Assembly: GCA_002189035.1 (NCBI GenBank) | Contig: CM007989.1 | Location: forward strand, 4,426,001-4,490,000 | DNA from: Utricularia gibba | Lineage: Eukaryota > Streptophyta > Magnoliopsida > Lamiales > Lentibulariaceae | DNA length: 64,000 nt | Direction: 5' to 3' | Shown here: piece by piece, positions 12,086-23,989 of the stretch | How positions within the stretch are numbered: the stretch's first letter is position 1 | Layout of the letters: each line of letters begins with the position of its first letter | Notes under the pieces: model-generated | The model's database searches: none | What the model saw: the letters and a program-made list of their open reading frames with translations, nothing else | What the model was told of the DNA's origin: nothing | Translations under genes and position numbers: made by a program

Positions 12086-13026
12086 AAACTAAGACTTTCA
12101 TGGAAGTTCAGTTCAGTTGGGAGATTGAGCATTCACTTTCCTAGTTTTAGTTCAGACTTTTTTTTATCTCTCTAGAGGATTTTCCTCTAGCTTCTCTCTA
12201 TAACCTTGTCTTCATTTACTTAGTTTGTATGATTGGCTAGAAACTCCCGTTTCTGGGTTGAGAGACTCTCAGATCAATATTTCGTTAGTTGATCTTCATT
12301 TCTTCTTTGAATCCGAACGGGTTCTGTATGTCTTCATGCGACTATGTTACAGTCTTTCTGTAGCAGTCCCCTTATCCAAGATTCATGGTTAGCTGATCGA
12401 GTTTTGAAAAGGAGCAAGCTGCAAAGAACCAAGTCATGCTCTTTTTGCGGGAGGAATACAACGTTTTTTCTTTAACTGTACCTCAGGATCAATGGACATA
12501 TGGTGACCTCGTATTTGGACTCATTGGATCATTGGTAACACTTGGGCACACGTGCGCAATTCGACCGTGAGGGTACGATGACATAACCTCTCATCTTCAC
12601 GTTCATCCAAGGAGGAGCAACATCGGGCTATTCTCATGTCTTCTTGCAAAAGAGTGTAAGGGTGGATAGACAATTTCTTACTCATATAACCGAGTACTCA
12701 AAAAGATTAGAGAAGAGTGAATACACGATGAACGTAGCTAGGTAGGATTTTAATCCCACGAACATTCGCTTTATTTAAGATTAATCGCTTAATTTTATTT
12801 CCTGTTATTTATTTACAACCCTCCCTTACTTCATTACTCAAGCTTCATCACTTACGTTTCTTGCACATTTTACTCTACAAAACCGTTTACGAATCGCGAC
12901 AGTTGTATTTGACGTAACTTCACCTTTTATTGAAAACAACTCCCTGTGTTCGACACCCATACTATGCATTTGTGTTTTACAGGTTTTAAAAATATTTAAA
13001 ATTTATTATGCAAACGACATGCATCA
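12086..13026 (+). mobile_element. Second LTR inserted in copia, 5' boundary unclear
   Basis: The right end reads AACGACATGCATCA at 13013-13026, and the last 190 bp, including AACTCCCTGTGTTCGACACC, match the end of the solo LTR 10543-11797 in inverted orientation. That places a related LTR in plus orientation here. Copia integrase sequence resumes at 13027. The left end could not be fixed: the flanking 5-mer ggtaa (13027-13031) has no convincing partner, so this copy may be truncated. A TATA-like TCTCTATAACC near 12194 could be its promoter. The left limit given is the end of recognisable copia linker. Confidence 0.6.
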
Positions 13027-13960
13027 GGTAACCTAGCATGCCCACGGGGCTAACTTATCAGCTGGTGGATATGATAGATCTGCAAAACACACACAAACGA
13101 ATACTTTCAAATGATCCACAACCAGAGGTTTCCCCATAAACCTAGCAAATGGAGAATCCTATTGTAACATGGCAGTGGGGAGATGATTGATCAAATGGGT
13201 AGTAGCCAAAACTGCATCACTCCAAAAAACCTTCGGTAGCCCAGATTGGAACATAAGAGCATGGGTATCTTCGAAAAGGTGTTTATGTTTTAGTTCCACT
13301 CTACCATTCTGCTGAGCACGATTGGTGCAAGTGTACTGATGTAAAATCCCTTGGCTCAAGCAAAACTGATGCATCTGCGCACTAAGAAACTCACCTCCCT
13401 TGTCATTGTAGATTTGTTTCACGTCGCCCCAAACTACTTGTGGAATAAATGAAGCAACCTAGCAATGTGATCAACAGCCTCAGACTTGCATTTCAATAGA
13501 ATTGTCCATGTGCTCCATGTGTGGTCATCAAGAATGGTTAAAAAATACCATGTCTCATGAATTGTTTCAACCTTGTATGGTCCCCAAAGATTTCAATGGA
13601 AAAATAAAAATTTATCTGGAGAGAAGAAAGGCCTCTGGAATCGAGAGAATTCGTAGATTTCACAGGGGTGACCCTGAAGTCGACAAGAAATAGGCATGTG
13701 GGCTGCCTTTGAGTCTGATATATGACCCAATCGACAATGCCAAAGCAAAGATGCATCAAAGGGTAAAACTGAACCACAAAACAAGGCAGATTTAGTCCAC
13801 AAGACATAAAAAAAAAAGGAAAACGACCTAAGGAAGCATCAGCATGTCGTAGCAAAGCCTTGGTAGTGGCTGCTTGAAAATGAGGTAACCAAGACCTGTT
13901 CGACGTAAAGACCATCACGTACATGTCCCATGGCGAACACCCTACTGGAAACTTGGCCTT
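13027..13960 (-). pseudogene. Copia integrase with GAG-pre-integrase region
   Basis: The frame at 13159-13422 has the integrase core block YNDKGGEFLSAQMHQFCLSQ, then a QQNGRVELKHKHL segment equivalent to the copia QNGVAERKNRHL motif, and FWSDAVLATTHLINHLP. The upstream half (13538-13850) contains CFGIVDWVIYQTQ and LLWHCRLGHISDSKAAH in overlapping frames, the GAG-pre-integrase zinc-binding region (H..LGH). Frameshifts and stops separate these parts. The C-terminal end (13040-13150) retains ADKLAPWAC, matching the KxxPRAxxCxFxGY region of copia integrases. Confidence 0.88.
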
Positions 13961-15312
13961 GTAGAACCTAGCCAGTGTCAAACAAACAAAAAGGGATCTT
14001 CATGTCATTGGTCAAGCGATGCATAGATAGAAAATTAAATTTGAAGAAGGGAACATAAAGAGTGTGTTGAAGTGTCATATCATCTTGAAAGCGCACTATC
14101 CTAACACTTATTACACTAGTCATAGAACCATCAGGCAGCGAGATCGTAGCATTCCCAATATTCTATACCAATTGAAGTTGATGCATGGTATAGCAAACAT
14201 GGGTGATAGCACCCGAGTCGATGATCCACTCCCAAGGTTTGCAAACGAAAGTATCAATCACCCGACTACTCATGAACAGCTCAATGGGAATTATACCTAC
14301 AAAATGCATTTGGCTCATATTAGCATGCTACGGGGAAGAGCCATGAATCATAGGGGCAGATGTGTGCCCTGAGGAGCATAGTTTTCAAACTTTTAATTGC
14401 AAGGTCTGAAGCTCTTGTTGCAAGGAGTGGATGGTGGTCTCTGATGAATTTGCAGTCGAGGTGGAGTGAACTTCATCAATTGGGGTGTCAGCGTGCGTCA
14501 TCTGACAAGAATAATGAGCACTATATCCTAGAGCACGAGCAGCCTTAGCCTCTCCCCTAGTAGATTGACCAGTGTGCTTCACATTTGGTTCCCATTTCTT
14601 CCACCAAGAAGGATAGTTACCAGTGAGAATAAAACAGGTTTTGCGAGTGTGTCCCTACTTCTTGCAGTGATCACAAAAACGATTGTCATGTTTCTTAGCA
14701 TTACCGGTGAATGAATTATTAGAAGAAGGTTGACAAGCGACATTGGCATCAGGAAAGAGAGTATTTATAGCAGCATGAAGAAAAGTATCAACAGAGCTTC
14801 GTTTTTCCTACTCCACATTGAGAAGGATAGAGTAGGACTCATCTACGCTGAGTCCATCCATCTACGCTGAGTCTATCCATCACAAGTATCTGGTTCTTAA
14901 TCTAATCATATCGGTCATTTAATCCCCACAAGAACTGTGTCAATTTAATAGGAGCAAAAATAGTGACAGTAGGAACAATCACAGAACACTTTCTACATGT
15001 TATGTCAGATGTAACTGTCTCCAAATCCTTCCATAGTCTTCTAAGCTTCGTGTAATACTCAGCTAGGAATAGACTACCCTGTTTTAGGTGATAGAGATCA
15101 TGTTGTATCTGGTAGAATTGACAATGATTCAATCTACCATGGTGATTTTGAAGAGAAGTCCATAGATCATGTGAACTTGATGTATTATTGAAGCTAGAAA
15201 CTAGTCCTTTTGAAATTGAGTTTAATAACCAAGACATTACCATGTAATCGTTGTGAATCCAGAGATTATACGTCGGATCGGTGATCAGAGGGGCAACGAA
15301 TTTCACCATCAA
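13961..15312 (-). pseudogene. Copia gag and protease
   Basis: The frame at 14902-15312 is a copia gag (UBN2-like) with LWIHNDYMVMSWLLNSIS, DLWTSLQNHHGR and FLAEYYTKLRRLWKDLE. A zinc knuckle CDHCKK(stop)GHTRKTC is read near 14650-14695, interrupted by a stop codon. The protease active site IIDSGAITHVC lies at about 14200-14235, followed by a region with YVPFFKFNFLSMHRL, typical of the copia protease end. All frames are broken, so neither a particle protein nor a protease is expected. Confidence 0.85.
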
Positions 15313-15524
15313 TGAAGGTAAGTTCGTTCTTCGAGCCTAACACCAAACGAATGTTTCGGCACCATTCAAAGTAGTTTAGCATGGTTAGAGGAGAGTTTAC
15401 CAAAGCCATGTTAGGATGATCGGTACCGCTCAACATCAACGGATCCGATCAGTCAATAAAAAACGTATCGGCACCGAAAACCGATGGTGCAGGTTCTCCA
15501 GAAGTCGCATTCATGTCCGCACCA

Positions 15525-15751
15525 TGTTCGAAGGTCGAGCAAATCTTGGGTGTAGAAAGAATGCGAAGGTAACTAAAGAAAAACAATCCATTCGTAATGA
15601 ACTAGAACAACAGAGTAGTAAGGAACCCAGCTATTTTATAGCTGGTTTTAGTCTCGTGCTTGACGATTAGAACTATCAAGTACAACTCAGATGCGAGCAC
15701 ATACAATTAGCGAGACAGAGCAGCGCTTAACTTGTTATTAGTTTCTGAACA
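15525..15751 (-). repeat. Copia 5' LTR
   Basis: Second 227-bp LTR, beginning TGTTCGAAGG and ending GTTTCTGAACA on the plus strand. Directly inside it the minus strand reads TGGTGCGGACATG, a poor match to the usual initiator-Met primer site TGGTATCAGAG, perhaps eroded. The flank 15752-15756 is gttag. Confidence 0.92.
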
Positions 15752-15889
15752 GTTAGGACAACCGACTCCTCACTACCCAACATCAATAGGGGCTCGCATG
15801 AGGACAGAACCAAATTCTCCTGACTCTCTCAAGTTTAGCTCAGTTGATGTGGGAAAAAAACAAGATGGATGCTAAAGTTTGATGACTAA

Positions 15890-16280
15890 TGACATAGGTC
15901 GCTGGGAATTCAGGTTTAAAATTGAGATTCCGGAGTTTCATAGAAGCCTTTAGGCAGAAGAGTTTTTGGATTGGTTGACAACAGTAGAAGAGGCATTAAA
16001 ATTTAAGAATGTACCAAATGAGCAAAGAATAGCTCTTGTTGCCACCAGATTCCGAGGATGTGCTTTAGCATGGTTGCAGCTCAAAATTTTCCGAACTCGT
16101 ATAGGGAAACAAAAAAATCCAGTCTTGGGGTAAGTTGAAAAAGCATATATGGGCTACTCGGTTACCATATAATTATCAATGTATTGTATTTCAATAACTA
16201 TTATCTTTGAAACAAGGAACGAGATCCGTTGACGAACATACCAAAGATTTTGGTATATTCGCACAAGTCATGGTTGTGAA
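15890..16280 (+). pseudogene. Ty3/gypsy gag fragment
   Basis: Joined frames give FKIEIPEFHRSL, EEFLDWLTTVEEALKFKNVP, NEQRIALVATRFRGCALAWLQ and later an RNEIR segment, which are the successive blocks of a Ty3/gypsy capsid domain (Retrotrans_gag). Stops and shifts break it, and no pol, primer site or LTR belonging to it is seen on this strand nearby. It is therefore an isolated remnant between the copia element and a solo LTR. Confidence 0.75.
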
Positions 16281-16566
16281 ATTTGCATCTTCACTATGGA
16301 GAACTTGGTTATTTGATTTTTTTCACCAATGAGGTGAAAAAGAATCAAAACAAGGAAAGCATAAAAAATAACAATGACTCCATGTGTATCTATTTTTTGC
16401 TTAATACTATATAATTTTGACATTTGATTGCATTTTTCAGTGAAATAAAGTCTTTTCATGATTTTTTTTGAATATTTTAATTAAATCGTGAAATGAGGTT
16501 TATATTAAAAAATATCAGCTAATCATATATTTGATAATAAATGAAATATAATACTATAAAATAAAT

Positions 16567-17101
16567 TGTTGCGGGTGAAAATCGGCTTACGAGATGAGGC
16601 CGACTTTTGGGTTATAAATGCAACCGCAAATATCGCGCCTTGTTATGCTTTTTTGCGATTTGTTCGATTTGATCAACAGAAATAAAGGCAGGCAAAGATT
16701 TTCACGTGGAAACCGTCGTAAGACGGAAAAAACCACATAGCTGTCGGAGCTCGCCGGAAAAAGTTCTTACTAGACAGAGGTGGTAAAGAAAGTTATAGGA
16801 TGGGAGGCTTAGGGTCCAGCCTCTTCTCCGTTATGGTTTTTTTTATTTATAGAAGAGGCGATCTGACTGAATCATGAGTTCTGCTGGTGTCGGCTACTTT
16901 TTTATACTTGTACTGTGATCTTACTTTTCAAACGATAGCTGCCTGTCCTTCCATGACTCGACAACTTTTTAGTCTGTGCCATACGGTCATTGCCGTCAGA
17001 TCTCTGACATATATCGGTCTGTCGACTGGCATTATCCCGTCAGAACTCCTTTTGGCAGCCTTTTGGTAACCGATTATCTTCAGTCGATTTATACCCCATC
17101 A
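16567..17101 (-). mobile_element. Solo LTR, 535 bp, with perfect TSD
   Basis: The plus strand starts TGTTGCGGGTGAAAATCGG and ends TATACCCCATCA, giving TG..CA ends. The same 5-mer taaat flanks both sides (16562-16566 and 17102-17106). No coding sequence lies inside. The LTR is probably in minus orientation, where the GGTTTTTTCCGTCTTACG and GTTTCCACGTGAAAATC segments resemble an R/U5 region and TGATGGGGTATAAA would be its 5' end. Confidence 0.85.
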
Positions 17102-17227
17102 TAAATATTTTTTAATTTGTTTTAAATCTATAGTGATGATAAAATACAAATTTATTTCGAATTAGTTTAGATAATTACACAATAGGAAAATAATATATTA
17201 CTTTTATTACTTAAAAAACATTTTTAT

Positions 17228-17760
17228 TCCAAATATTATTATATGGTTAGAAATCGGCTTTAGGAAGGGAACCAATTTCGGAAGGTGAACATGGATCTGG
17301 TGTTAGTTTGTATTGATTTTGAGTCTATCGATTTACACGGAATATGGAAAAAGGGAGACAAGAGTTCTTATGTGTAGACTATGGAGTTGTCAGAGGTCGT
17401 CGAAAGAATGTGTTTCACTATTTGAGGAAAAAAAGGGTACAAGTTGAAATATAGAAAGTTCAATCCTTTCTTTTTTAAACTTTCTTATTTTTATAGGAAG
17501 AGTCAATCTGATCAAATTCTGTAGGTGTTGGTTACTTTCTGTGTCTGGTAGGCATACTGTGATCTTGCTGACAAATAACTGTCCATTGCTCTGACATTTT
17601 TGCAATTCACATTTCAGACTCTACAAAAAACGGCTGTTGTAGCTCAATGATGACATTTATCGGTTTGTCGACCTACAGTAGCTTGTCAAATCACGTTTGA
17701 GACCTTCCACAGCCGATTTCATCCATAAGACCAATATAGTTATCTCCTCAACTTGCTGAT
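17228..17760. repeat. Diverged relative of the adjacent solo LTR
   Basis: Segments such as GTAGGTGTTGGTTACTTT, ACTGTGATCTTGCTGAC and TTTATCGGTTTGTCGAC mirror, in the same order and orientation, segments of 16850-17080 (CTGGTGTCGGCTACTTTT, ACTGTGATCTTACTTTTC, TATATCGGTCTGTCGAC). This indicates a second, older LTR copy of the same family beside the younger one. Ends and duplication could not be fixed. Confidence 0.65.
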
Positions 17761-19396
17761 TCTTACATATCTTCCCTTATATCTAGGTCGCACTTGTAGA
17801 TTTTCTACTCCATCAATTATTTTGTTCTTTTTCTTTTTGTCAATAAATGTATTATCTATCTTAAATCTTTTTTATTTAGATTTTGAACTATGTGTATCTT
17901 AAAATTCCATAGACTATTGTCTAAAATCAATATCCTATAAAAACTTCTGATAATTTCAATAATATTTTATTATAAAATTTTATAACAAGGGCATGATCAT
18001 TAATATTTTTTACAATTACATTTCCTAAGAAACGCACCAAGTATTTTCATATATGTCTTTTTCATGTAAACTAAACCTCCCAATATTTAGTTCTGAGAAA
18101 TTAAAAGGTTCTACTAAAGTAGACTCTAAGATGTTTTTAATATGATATTTAATTGATACTGTATTTGAATTATTTGTATTATATAAACAAAGTTAATGCG
18201 GTTAAAATCAAAATTGTATTTGATAGACATTTTATTAATGTGCATTGAAAATCTTATTATGTTTTGCAGATGTTCTTAGAACTAATGAAAAAAATTTAAA
18301 ATCAATTAATTAAAAAATTCAAGTGAGAATAATTACAAACAATATAATTGTAAAAACCTACTAAATAGGACCTAATGCTAACATGAAATGTCAGAACACT
18401 ATACTTACTTTGTTTTTTAATTAGTGATAGCAGATCTTTGGATGTAGACAATTGATTGCATTTGAAATGTAAGAAGGTCTAAAGACTGGAAGGACTCAAT
18501 TTATTTTTAGGGTAAATGAAAATAAAACTTATTCACTTAATGAGCTATTTAATCACCATAATTGGGCCATGTAAACATGTGATTGGATTACAGAATATAG
18601 CTATAATGGGCCAATAAAGCCGGCCCAGAGTACAACAGCCCAGCTATAAATTATTCTATCTCAAAAGTAACATATATAAAAACAGAACTTTGTATTAAAT
18701 AATATATGCTAATCATTGATTCAGAGAAAAACAATATTTAGTATTATTAATATCAAGGTAATACTTTATTTGTTATTTGATTTTATGTTGAAACACAAAT
18801 CAATGTTTTAGATTGATTAGGTTACTCTCGGGATACGAAATAATAATACTATCCCTCTAATAATAAATTTTGAAGGTATAATAACAAGCTATTTTTAAGA
18901 ATTTCGAACTATGAAATATTTAATATATTTATATAATATTTTAAAATTTTAATTATTTTTAAAAAAATTATGTTAGTTAACATGGAGATTTTTATAATGT
19001 TATATATAAAAGTGATAATTAATTTTTTTCTTCAAATAATATTTTCCATACGAGATATTATATTTTGTAAATAATTTATTCTTATGTAAATGAATTTTAC
19101 TTGCATCTAATGTCCAAGAAGTTATAATATTTTACTAAATCAAGACTTTGAGTATAATAGAAAAGGAGCCCCAATTCAACAATGAACTGTGCCAGCTCTT
19201 TGCTGGTGGCTTCATCCTTTTTCAAAAAAGAAAAATCCTAATTACATATGGAATATAAGTAAGAATATATGACTCTATTACACCTCTGACCTCCCTTCTG
19301 TTTGGGGCAAAGGTCTAAGCGGGCGAGGACCTGCCACGTCGGCAACAGAGTCACATATGTGTTTGCTTTCTTTCCATTGGGTAGTTATTGCACCGA
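17761..19396. other. Intergenic AT-rich, no gene seen
   Basis: Only short chance frames. The final 100-200 bases before 19397 are probably the expansin 3' untranslated region (that gene is on the minus strand). Confidence 0.5.
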
Positions 19397-20317
19397 TCAG
19401 AACTGGCCGCCCTCGAAGGTCTGGCCGAACTGCCAGCCCGGTGGCGCCACGTTGAGGCTGGTGACAGTGCGGCCATCGCTTGCGGTCACTTGAAAGGACA
19501 GCGCCTGGCCGTTGAGGAACCCGTTGCTCTGCCAATTCTGGCCCCAGTTCCGGGCCAGCTGCTGCCATCCCGTCCTGGAACCCTTGACGGCCACCGCGTG
19601 GATGTCCCCTGCACCGCCCACATTCGTCACCAGGACCAAGTTGAAGTAGGAGTGGCCATTGATGGTGAACCTTATCCCCCCTTCTTCACGCAGGGCACCC
19701 TTTGAGCATCAGAATGATTTTAATTAGAAATATTATACGAAGATTAGAGAATTATGTGCATCATTACTGCATCCTTGTTTACCTTCGGAAGGAAACGGGG
19801 ACGATTCCAGCGCGGTACTGAGCGATTTGCAAGTAAGCAGGTTCAGCAAGATCGAAGTGTTGGCGAGGGGGGTTGCACCAACCGCCGTTGTCGTTGGGGA
19901 GGGCGGGGTTGGGCGGGCAGAAGTTTGTGGCGGTGACGGTGATTGTTCCGGGGTTGCACCACCGTTTCTCGCCGGCGCAGGTCAGCTCGTAGCAAGCGCC
20001 GCAAGTGAGGCCATTGTTAAACAGAGCAGTGCTCAAGGCAGCCGTGCTGGTGCCGTAGCCCTGGCTATACAGATTCCCATACCCACACGCGCCCCCTGTT
20101 CACAACCATTCAAAACCCTAATCAGATTTTAAATTCTATGGTAAGTGGAATGAAAAACGGAGAAACATGTACCCATTGTGCCGGAGGCGTCGCCACCACC
20201 GTAGAAAGTCGCATGTGCCGAATCCCAACCGCCGTATTCACAAAACACAGGAGAAAAAGAGACACCCCAGATAATCAAAACGGCCAAGGAAGCAAGAGAA
20301 GAAGAAGAGGAAGCCAT
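19397..20317 (-). CDS. Alpha-expansin, three exons
   Basis: Secreted wall-loosening protein that acts on cellulose/xyloglucan contacts without hydrolysis. Exons on the minus strand are 20317-20173, 20095-19783 and 19699-19397, all with GT..AG introns. The product starts [20 protein letters not shown], a signal peptide; an in-frame upstream ATG at 20386 would lengthen it. Then follow the expansin double-psi barrel blocks [50 protein letters not shown] and the HFD motif in RQHFDL, then the C-terminal carbohydrate-binding part with [14 protein letters not shown], ending [12 protein letters not shown]. Exon lengths total 761 nt, one short of a multiple of three. The shift falls in exon 3 at the six-C run 19676-19681, where seven would keep VKKGG..RFT in frame. 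With that base the product is about 253 residues. This is a single isolated gene. Confidence 0.92.
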
Positions 20318-20386
20318 TGGAGAAGAGAGGAGGAGGAGGATGAGGAGACTGAGGAGGAAGATGCCTTCATTTATACACAAGAACAT

Positions 20387-23300
20387 GCATTCAAGTTTTG
20401 AAGGAAATCAACGAGCAGAAACAAGTGTCACATGCAAATGTTGGAGCTTGAACTATCACCTACCGATATGTTTGACCCTACATGCACATGCAATTATCTG
20501 ATGTTTCTTTATTCTTTTTCTATTGGAGAAAAAAAAAACAAAACAAAATAGAATACCAGTGAAGACAACCAACGTGAACCCAAAAAAAAAAAAAAAAAAA
20601 AAAAAGCCACCGAAAGCATGATTTCTCAAGGGGCAAGAAAAATCCCTCTGACGTTACAAGATTTGCCGGCTGGAGTTACACTATAAAAGCTGTCCGCTAG
20701 CCGCCTGCTTTTGAAATAATATTACCAAAATAGAAAGTAAAGCATTCTTGTAGCGGTTGAAATTGATAGCTTTTGGCGGACGTTATTGTTACATAATAAG
20801 CAGGAATCTTACTTTGTCACCTGTACCTGTATCCTTTTTTTCACTGCAAAAAATATAACATTTCAAAAAACTAGTTAATTCGTTTGGCATTTATAGTAAT
20901 GGAATGCAATTTTCGGCAGTGCGTGGGTGGGTTTGCTAGAGCTGTTATACAATATATTTGTGATTTCAAAACTCTGGTAGTGTTATTCCACATTGATTAT
21001 AGATGAAAGTATGATATACTTAAATAATAAGATACTCCTAATCTTGTACAATACTTTTTTTCATGAAAATAGAAAACGTAAAATTATGAGAATTAACTAT
21101 TTGAAACAAACAATATCGTATAAGTGGAGTGTAAGTGTTAACATGTTCATACATTAATCAAACACAATTACATTTTTAAATTGTAACGCATATTTGTGAA
21201 ATCTCATTATTAAATAAATACATGTTCAATTTTAAGCATCTAACGCATATTCATTGAAACACAAATAATTCAACTGAATAAATTATTAAATTATCAAAAA
21301 TGCCCTAGATGCTCATGTAATAAAACTTTCGTAATTTTAAAAAATAAATTATTTAAAATTGGTGTTGTTGAAAAAAAAAAAACGCAGGGCTTTTTTTTTT
21401 TTTTTTTTTTTGTAACCGAATGAATGCCTTTTGTGATAAGACAGGTTATCTATCGATCCTCCTTGAGCCACCCTCTCCAAATGGTGGACGTGATAATTGC
21501 CCAACCACCATGGTTGTGTTCGATAGGTGGATAACAATTTTGAGGATTTAAATTAATTAGATTTACGTGATGTTGATGTGCGCTCCACATTCACTTATTT
21601 CACATAAATTCAAGTATTAAATATGGGATTTTTAATAAAGATTAAAAATACGTGAAATATGTTCGTTATTTGCGAGTTGAATTCCGTTATTTTCCTTAGT
21701 TTCTTTTATTTGTTGTTCGCACTAATTAGTTTTTTATTTTTTCTGCTTACGTCATAGTTGATTATAATGAGCCATCTTCACGGGACAATAGTATTTATAA
21801 TAAATGTGTTTTCAATAAATAAATATTTATTTCAAATATGAATATTTAAATTTCATATGTCCCTGATCTGTGCATCCACTTGTGCCTCATAGGGAAAAGA
21901 ATGGTGTAGCAAATTTGAGCAAGTTTAAAAGAAAAAAAAAAGATTCTAACTTTTTTTGATCGGATTTCTCCAATACTGGGGGAGTAGACTCCATTGCATA
22001 AATTAATTTATTTTTTCCCACAATCTCAATATTAGTGAAACTTAGAAACCCAAATGGTATTATATAAACATAATCATTTAGGGGTATGTTTGGTTTTGAA
22101 TGAAAAATAAGATAAAATTTGATTTAACTGATATTTATAAATAGGATGGAATATGATTTTTAAATAATATATTTTTATTGAAAATTATTTAAGCGAGATG
22201 GAACTAAAATATTTTATTGAAATGTGAAAGAAATTTTTATTTCCCAAAAGGGTATGTAATCACTAATCCCATTTTAATGATAATGTAAATTCCTAAGAAA
22301 GGTTATCAATAATATTTTTAATTTACAGTTTTTTTGTATCTCTATGATTATAATGCAGTGGTCAAAACCATATAATATACACAGTATGCCATAACAAAAA
22401 TGTAATTAGTTTGATGAATTAAGATTAAATGGGATTAAGGATGGAGATGATCCGTGATCATTATCAATGCCGGGCAGTTGGTTATGGCATGGCATGGCAT
22501 GCCCCACCATGTTATGGTCACATGGGAGTCTGCCTCGGGGAATTCATGTGGGCCCATCTGTCACCCCCCTCCTTTTTTTTGTCTGGTTGCTCTTATTCTA
22601 CCTTGAGCAAAAAGTTGTTTTTTGAATATGCATTCAAGAATTCCACCGACACCGTGACAGCACGCGCGGTGAATTAAAGGCTAAATTTATACCGTACAGC
22701 AGTACCCTTTGCGTTATGGAAACCCGAAAATTATTCGAGATTTAGACATCAGAAGTAAATATAATATACTCAGAAAAAAATATAACTTATTTTATGAGTA
22801 ATTTAATTCAAAAAATAAACATTTGAAATTATTTAATAAACGGTTTCAATGAAAATTGAAGAATGAGAAATAAAAATATAAGTATATGTTTAAAACAGAA
22901 AAAAAGATGATTTAAAAGTAATTTGTGAATTATTTATACTTCAAAAATAATTAAAATATTTTTAAAAAAATTATTTTGTAATAAATTGAAATAAATAAAG
23001 CCTTGAATATTTGGAAGTGGAGGGAGTATCTGAAAAGATGTTAGACAGAATAGAAATTTAGGTGGAGGTGGTGGAGGAGGTGGAGGGGCGTTACCGACTG
23101 GATGAGGAGTGGTCCATGAAGCAGGAGCAGGAGTTGATGTATTTTATTGCATGGAGGCCCTGGAAACTGCGATCCTAACAGCAACCTCACATGCGGAAGC
23201 CACGACGGTGGCATGTGCAATTTATGGCGCCCCCAACAGCGCATCTGCCTCTTGGGATTCAGCATCCCCGGACTCCTCCTCTTCATGTGTTCCCCTCCCA

Positions 23301-23989
23301 GACAGTGCACTTACAAATGCGCCCCCGCCCCCTCCATTCATCATTCATGGGGCCCCCCCAAGGAAAGGGACCGACCGACCTCCAATTGAATCAATTACAA
23401 AAATGATCATGTGTTATCAAAAAACATAGTCATCTTATGAGAGTTTTTTGTATTAGTAAGTGACGATGATCACTTTTCCGAATGACTTCCTTGAATTTCG
23501 ATGTTCTCAACTCATCACCTAAACCCATGCCAAATGCTTGCAACACATACTTTTTGCAGTCAGGTGGAAAGGGCAGAGATGAATTGCATTGAAAATTAGG
23601 ATTCGGGAAATATTTTCATCGTTTAATGTAATGGTTGTTTGAAAGTGTTGTGTTTTTATTGGGTTAGGAGAGTTTAGCAGCATCGTCTAGCTAGCTGCCC
23701 AAAGTGGCCCATGAAATGTAGTCATGAAAATATAAGAAGATGACATGTAGTCATGAAATGAAGCACACTTGCCTTACATTCGATGTTTCTAGATTGTGGG
23801 CTACACGATTTCTTGCACAGTACGAGCTCGGCTTTGGTTGGCAACGAAACACTTAGCTCATCTTAGGTAGCACATAAAAAATTATTTTATAATAATTCAT
23901 GAGAATTGATATTTAATTAAAAAATAATAATTAATCTCGAATTGTGATGCAGTACAGTTTTGGTGGAAGCTAACTCTGGTGTGTGAGAG
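20387..23989. other. Intergenic with homopolymer tracts
   Basis: Contains a poly-A tract near 20581-20605 and a poly-T tract near 21391-21410, which may be tails of degraded retroposons, and otherwise AT-rich sequence. A GGGGTATGTTTGGTTTTG motif at 22081 resembles a MITE terminus. The 5' region of the expansin gene should lie just after 20317. No gene is supported; see the separate note on 23041-23400. Confidence 0.45.
23041..23400 (+). other. GC-rich island with unsupported Cys-rich frame
   Basis: In otherwise AT-rich DNA this block is GC-rich, starting with a GGTGGAGGTGGTGGAGGAGG-type simple repeat. One plus-strand frame (from 23147) reads HGGPGNCDPNSNLTCGSHDG and continues with further cysteines, but competing frames are open on both strands and there is no signal peptide or recognised family. 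It could be a small secreted peptide gene fragment or chance; no function is offered. Confidence 0.25.

Larger units (their letters stand above)
9032..15751 (-). mobile_element. Ty1/copia LTR retrotransposon with nested insertions
   Basis: Element of 6720 bp read on the minus strand, bounded by two 227-bp direct repeats that begin TGTTC and end TGAACA. Flanking 5-mers are gttgg (9027-9031) and gttag (15752-15756), a target-site duplication with one change. Going along the minus strand the order is gag (about 15312-14640), protease, integrase, reverse transcriptase and RNase H, the copia order. A polypurine tract touches the 3' LTR at 9259-9274. All coding parts carry stops and frameshifts, so the element is dead. 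The two LTRs differ at roughly two dozen positions (about 89% identical), indicating an old insertion. Two later LTR insertions occupy the linker between integrase and RT. Confidence 0.93.

Noticed and set aside
10543-13026. A 2.5-kb DNA transposon with 190-bp terminal inverted repeats
   Set aside because: Copia linker coding sequence lies between the two inverted ends, and a perfect 5-bp duplication brackets 10543-11797 alone, so two LTR insertions explain it better.
19302-20132. Several GC-rich plus-strand ORFs
   Set aside because: They are shadows of the GC-rich expansin exons.
23041-23429. Small secreted Cys-rich peptide gene
   Set aside because: Competing frames on both strands, no signal peptide and no family match; kept only as a low-confidence note.
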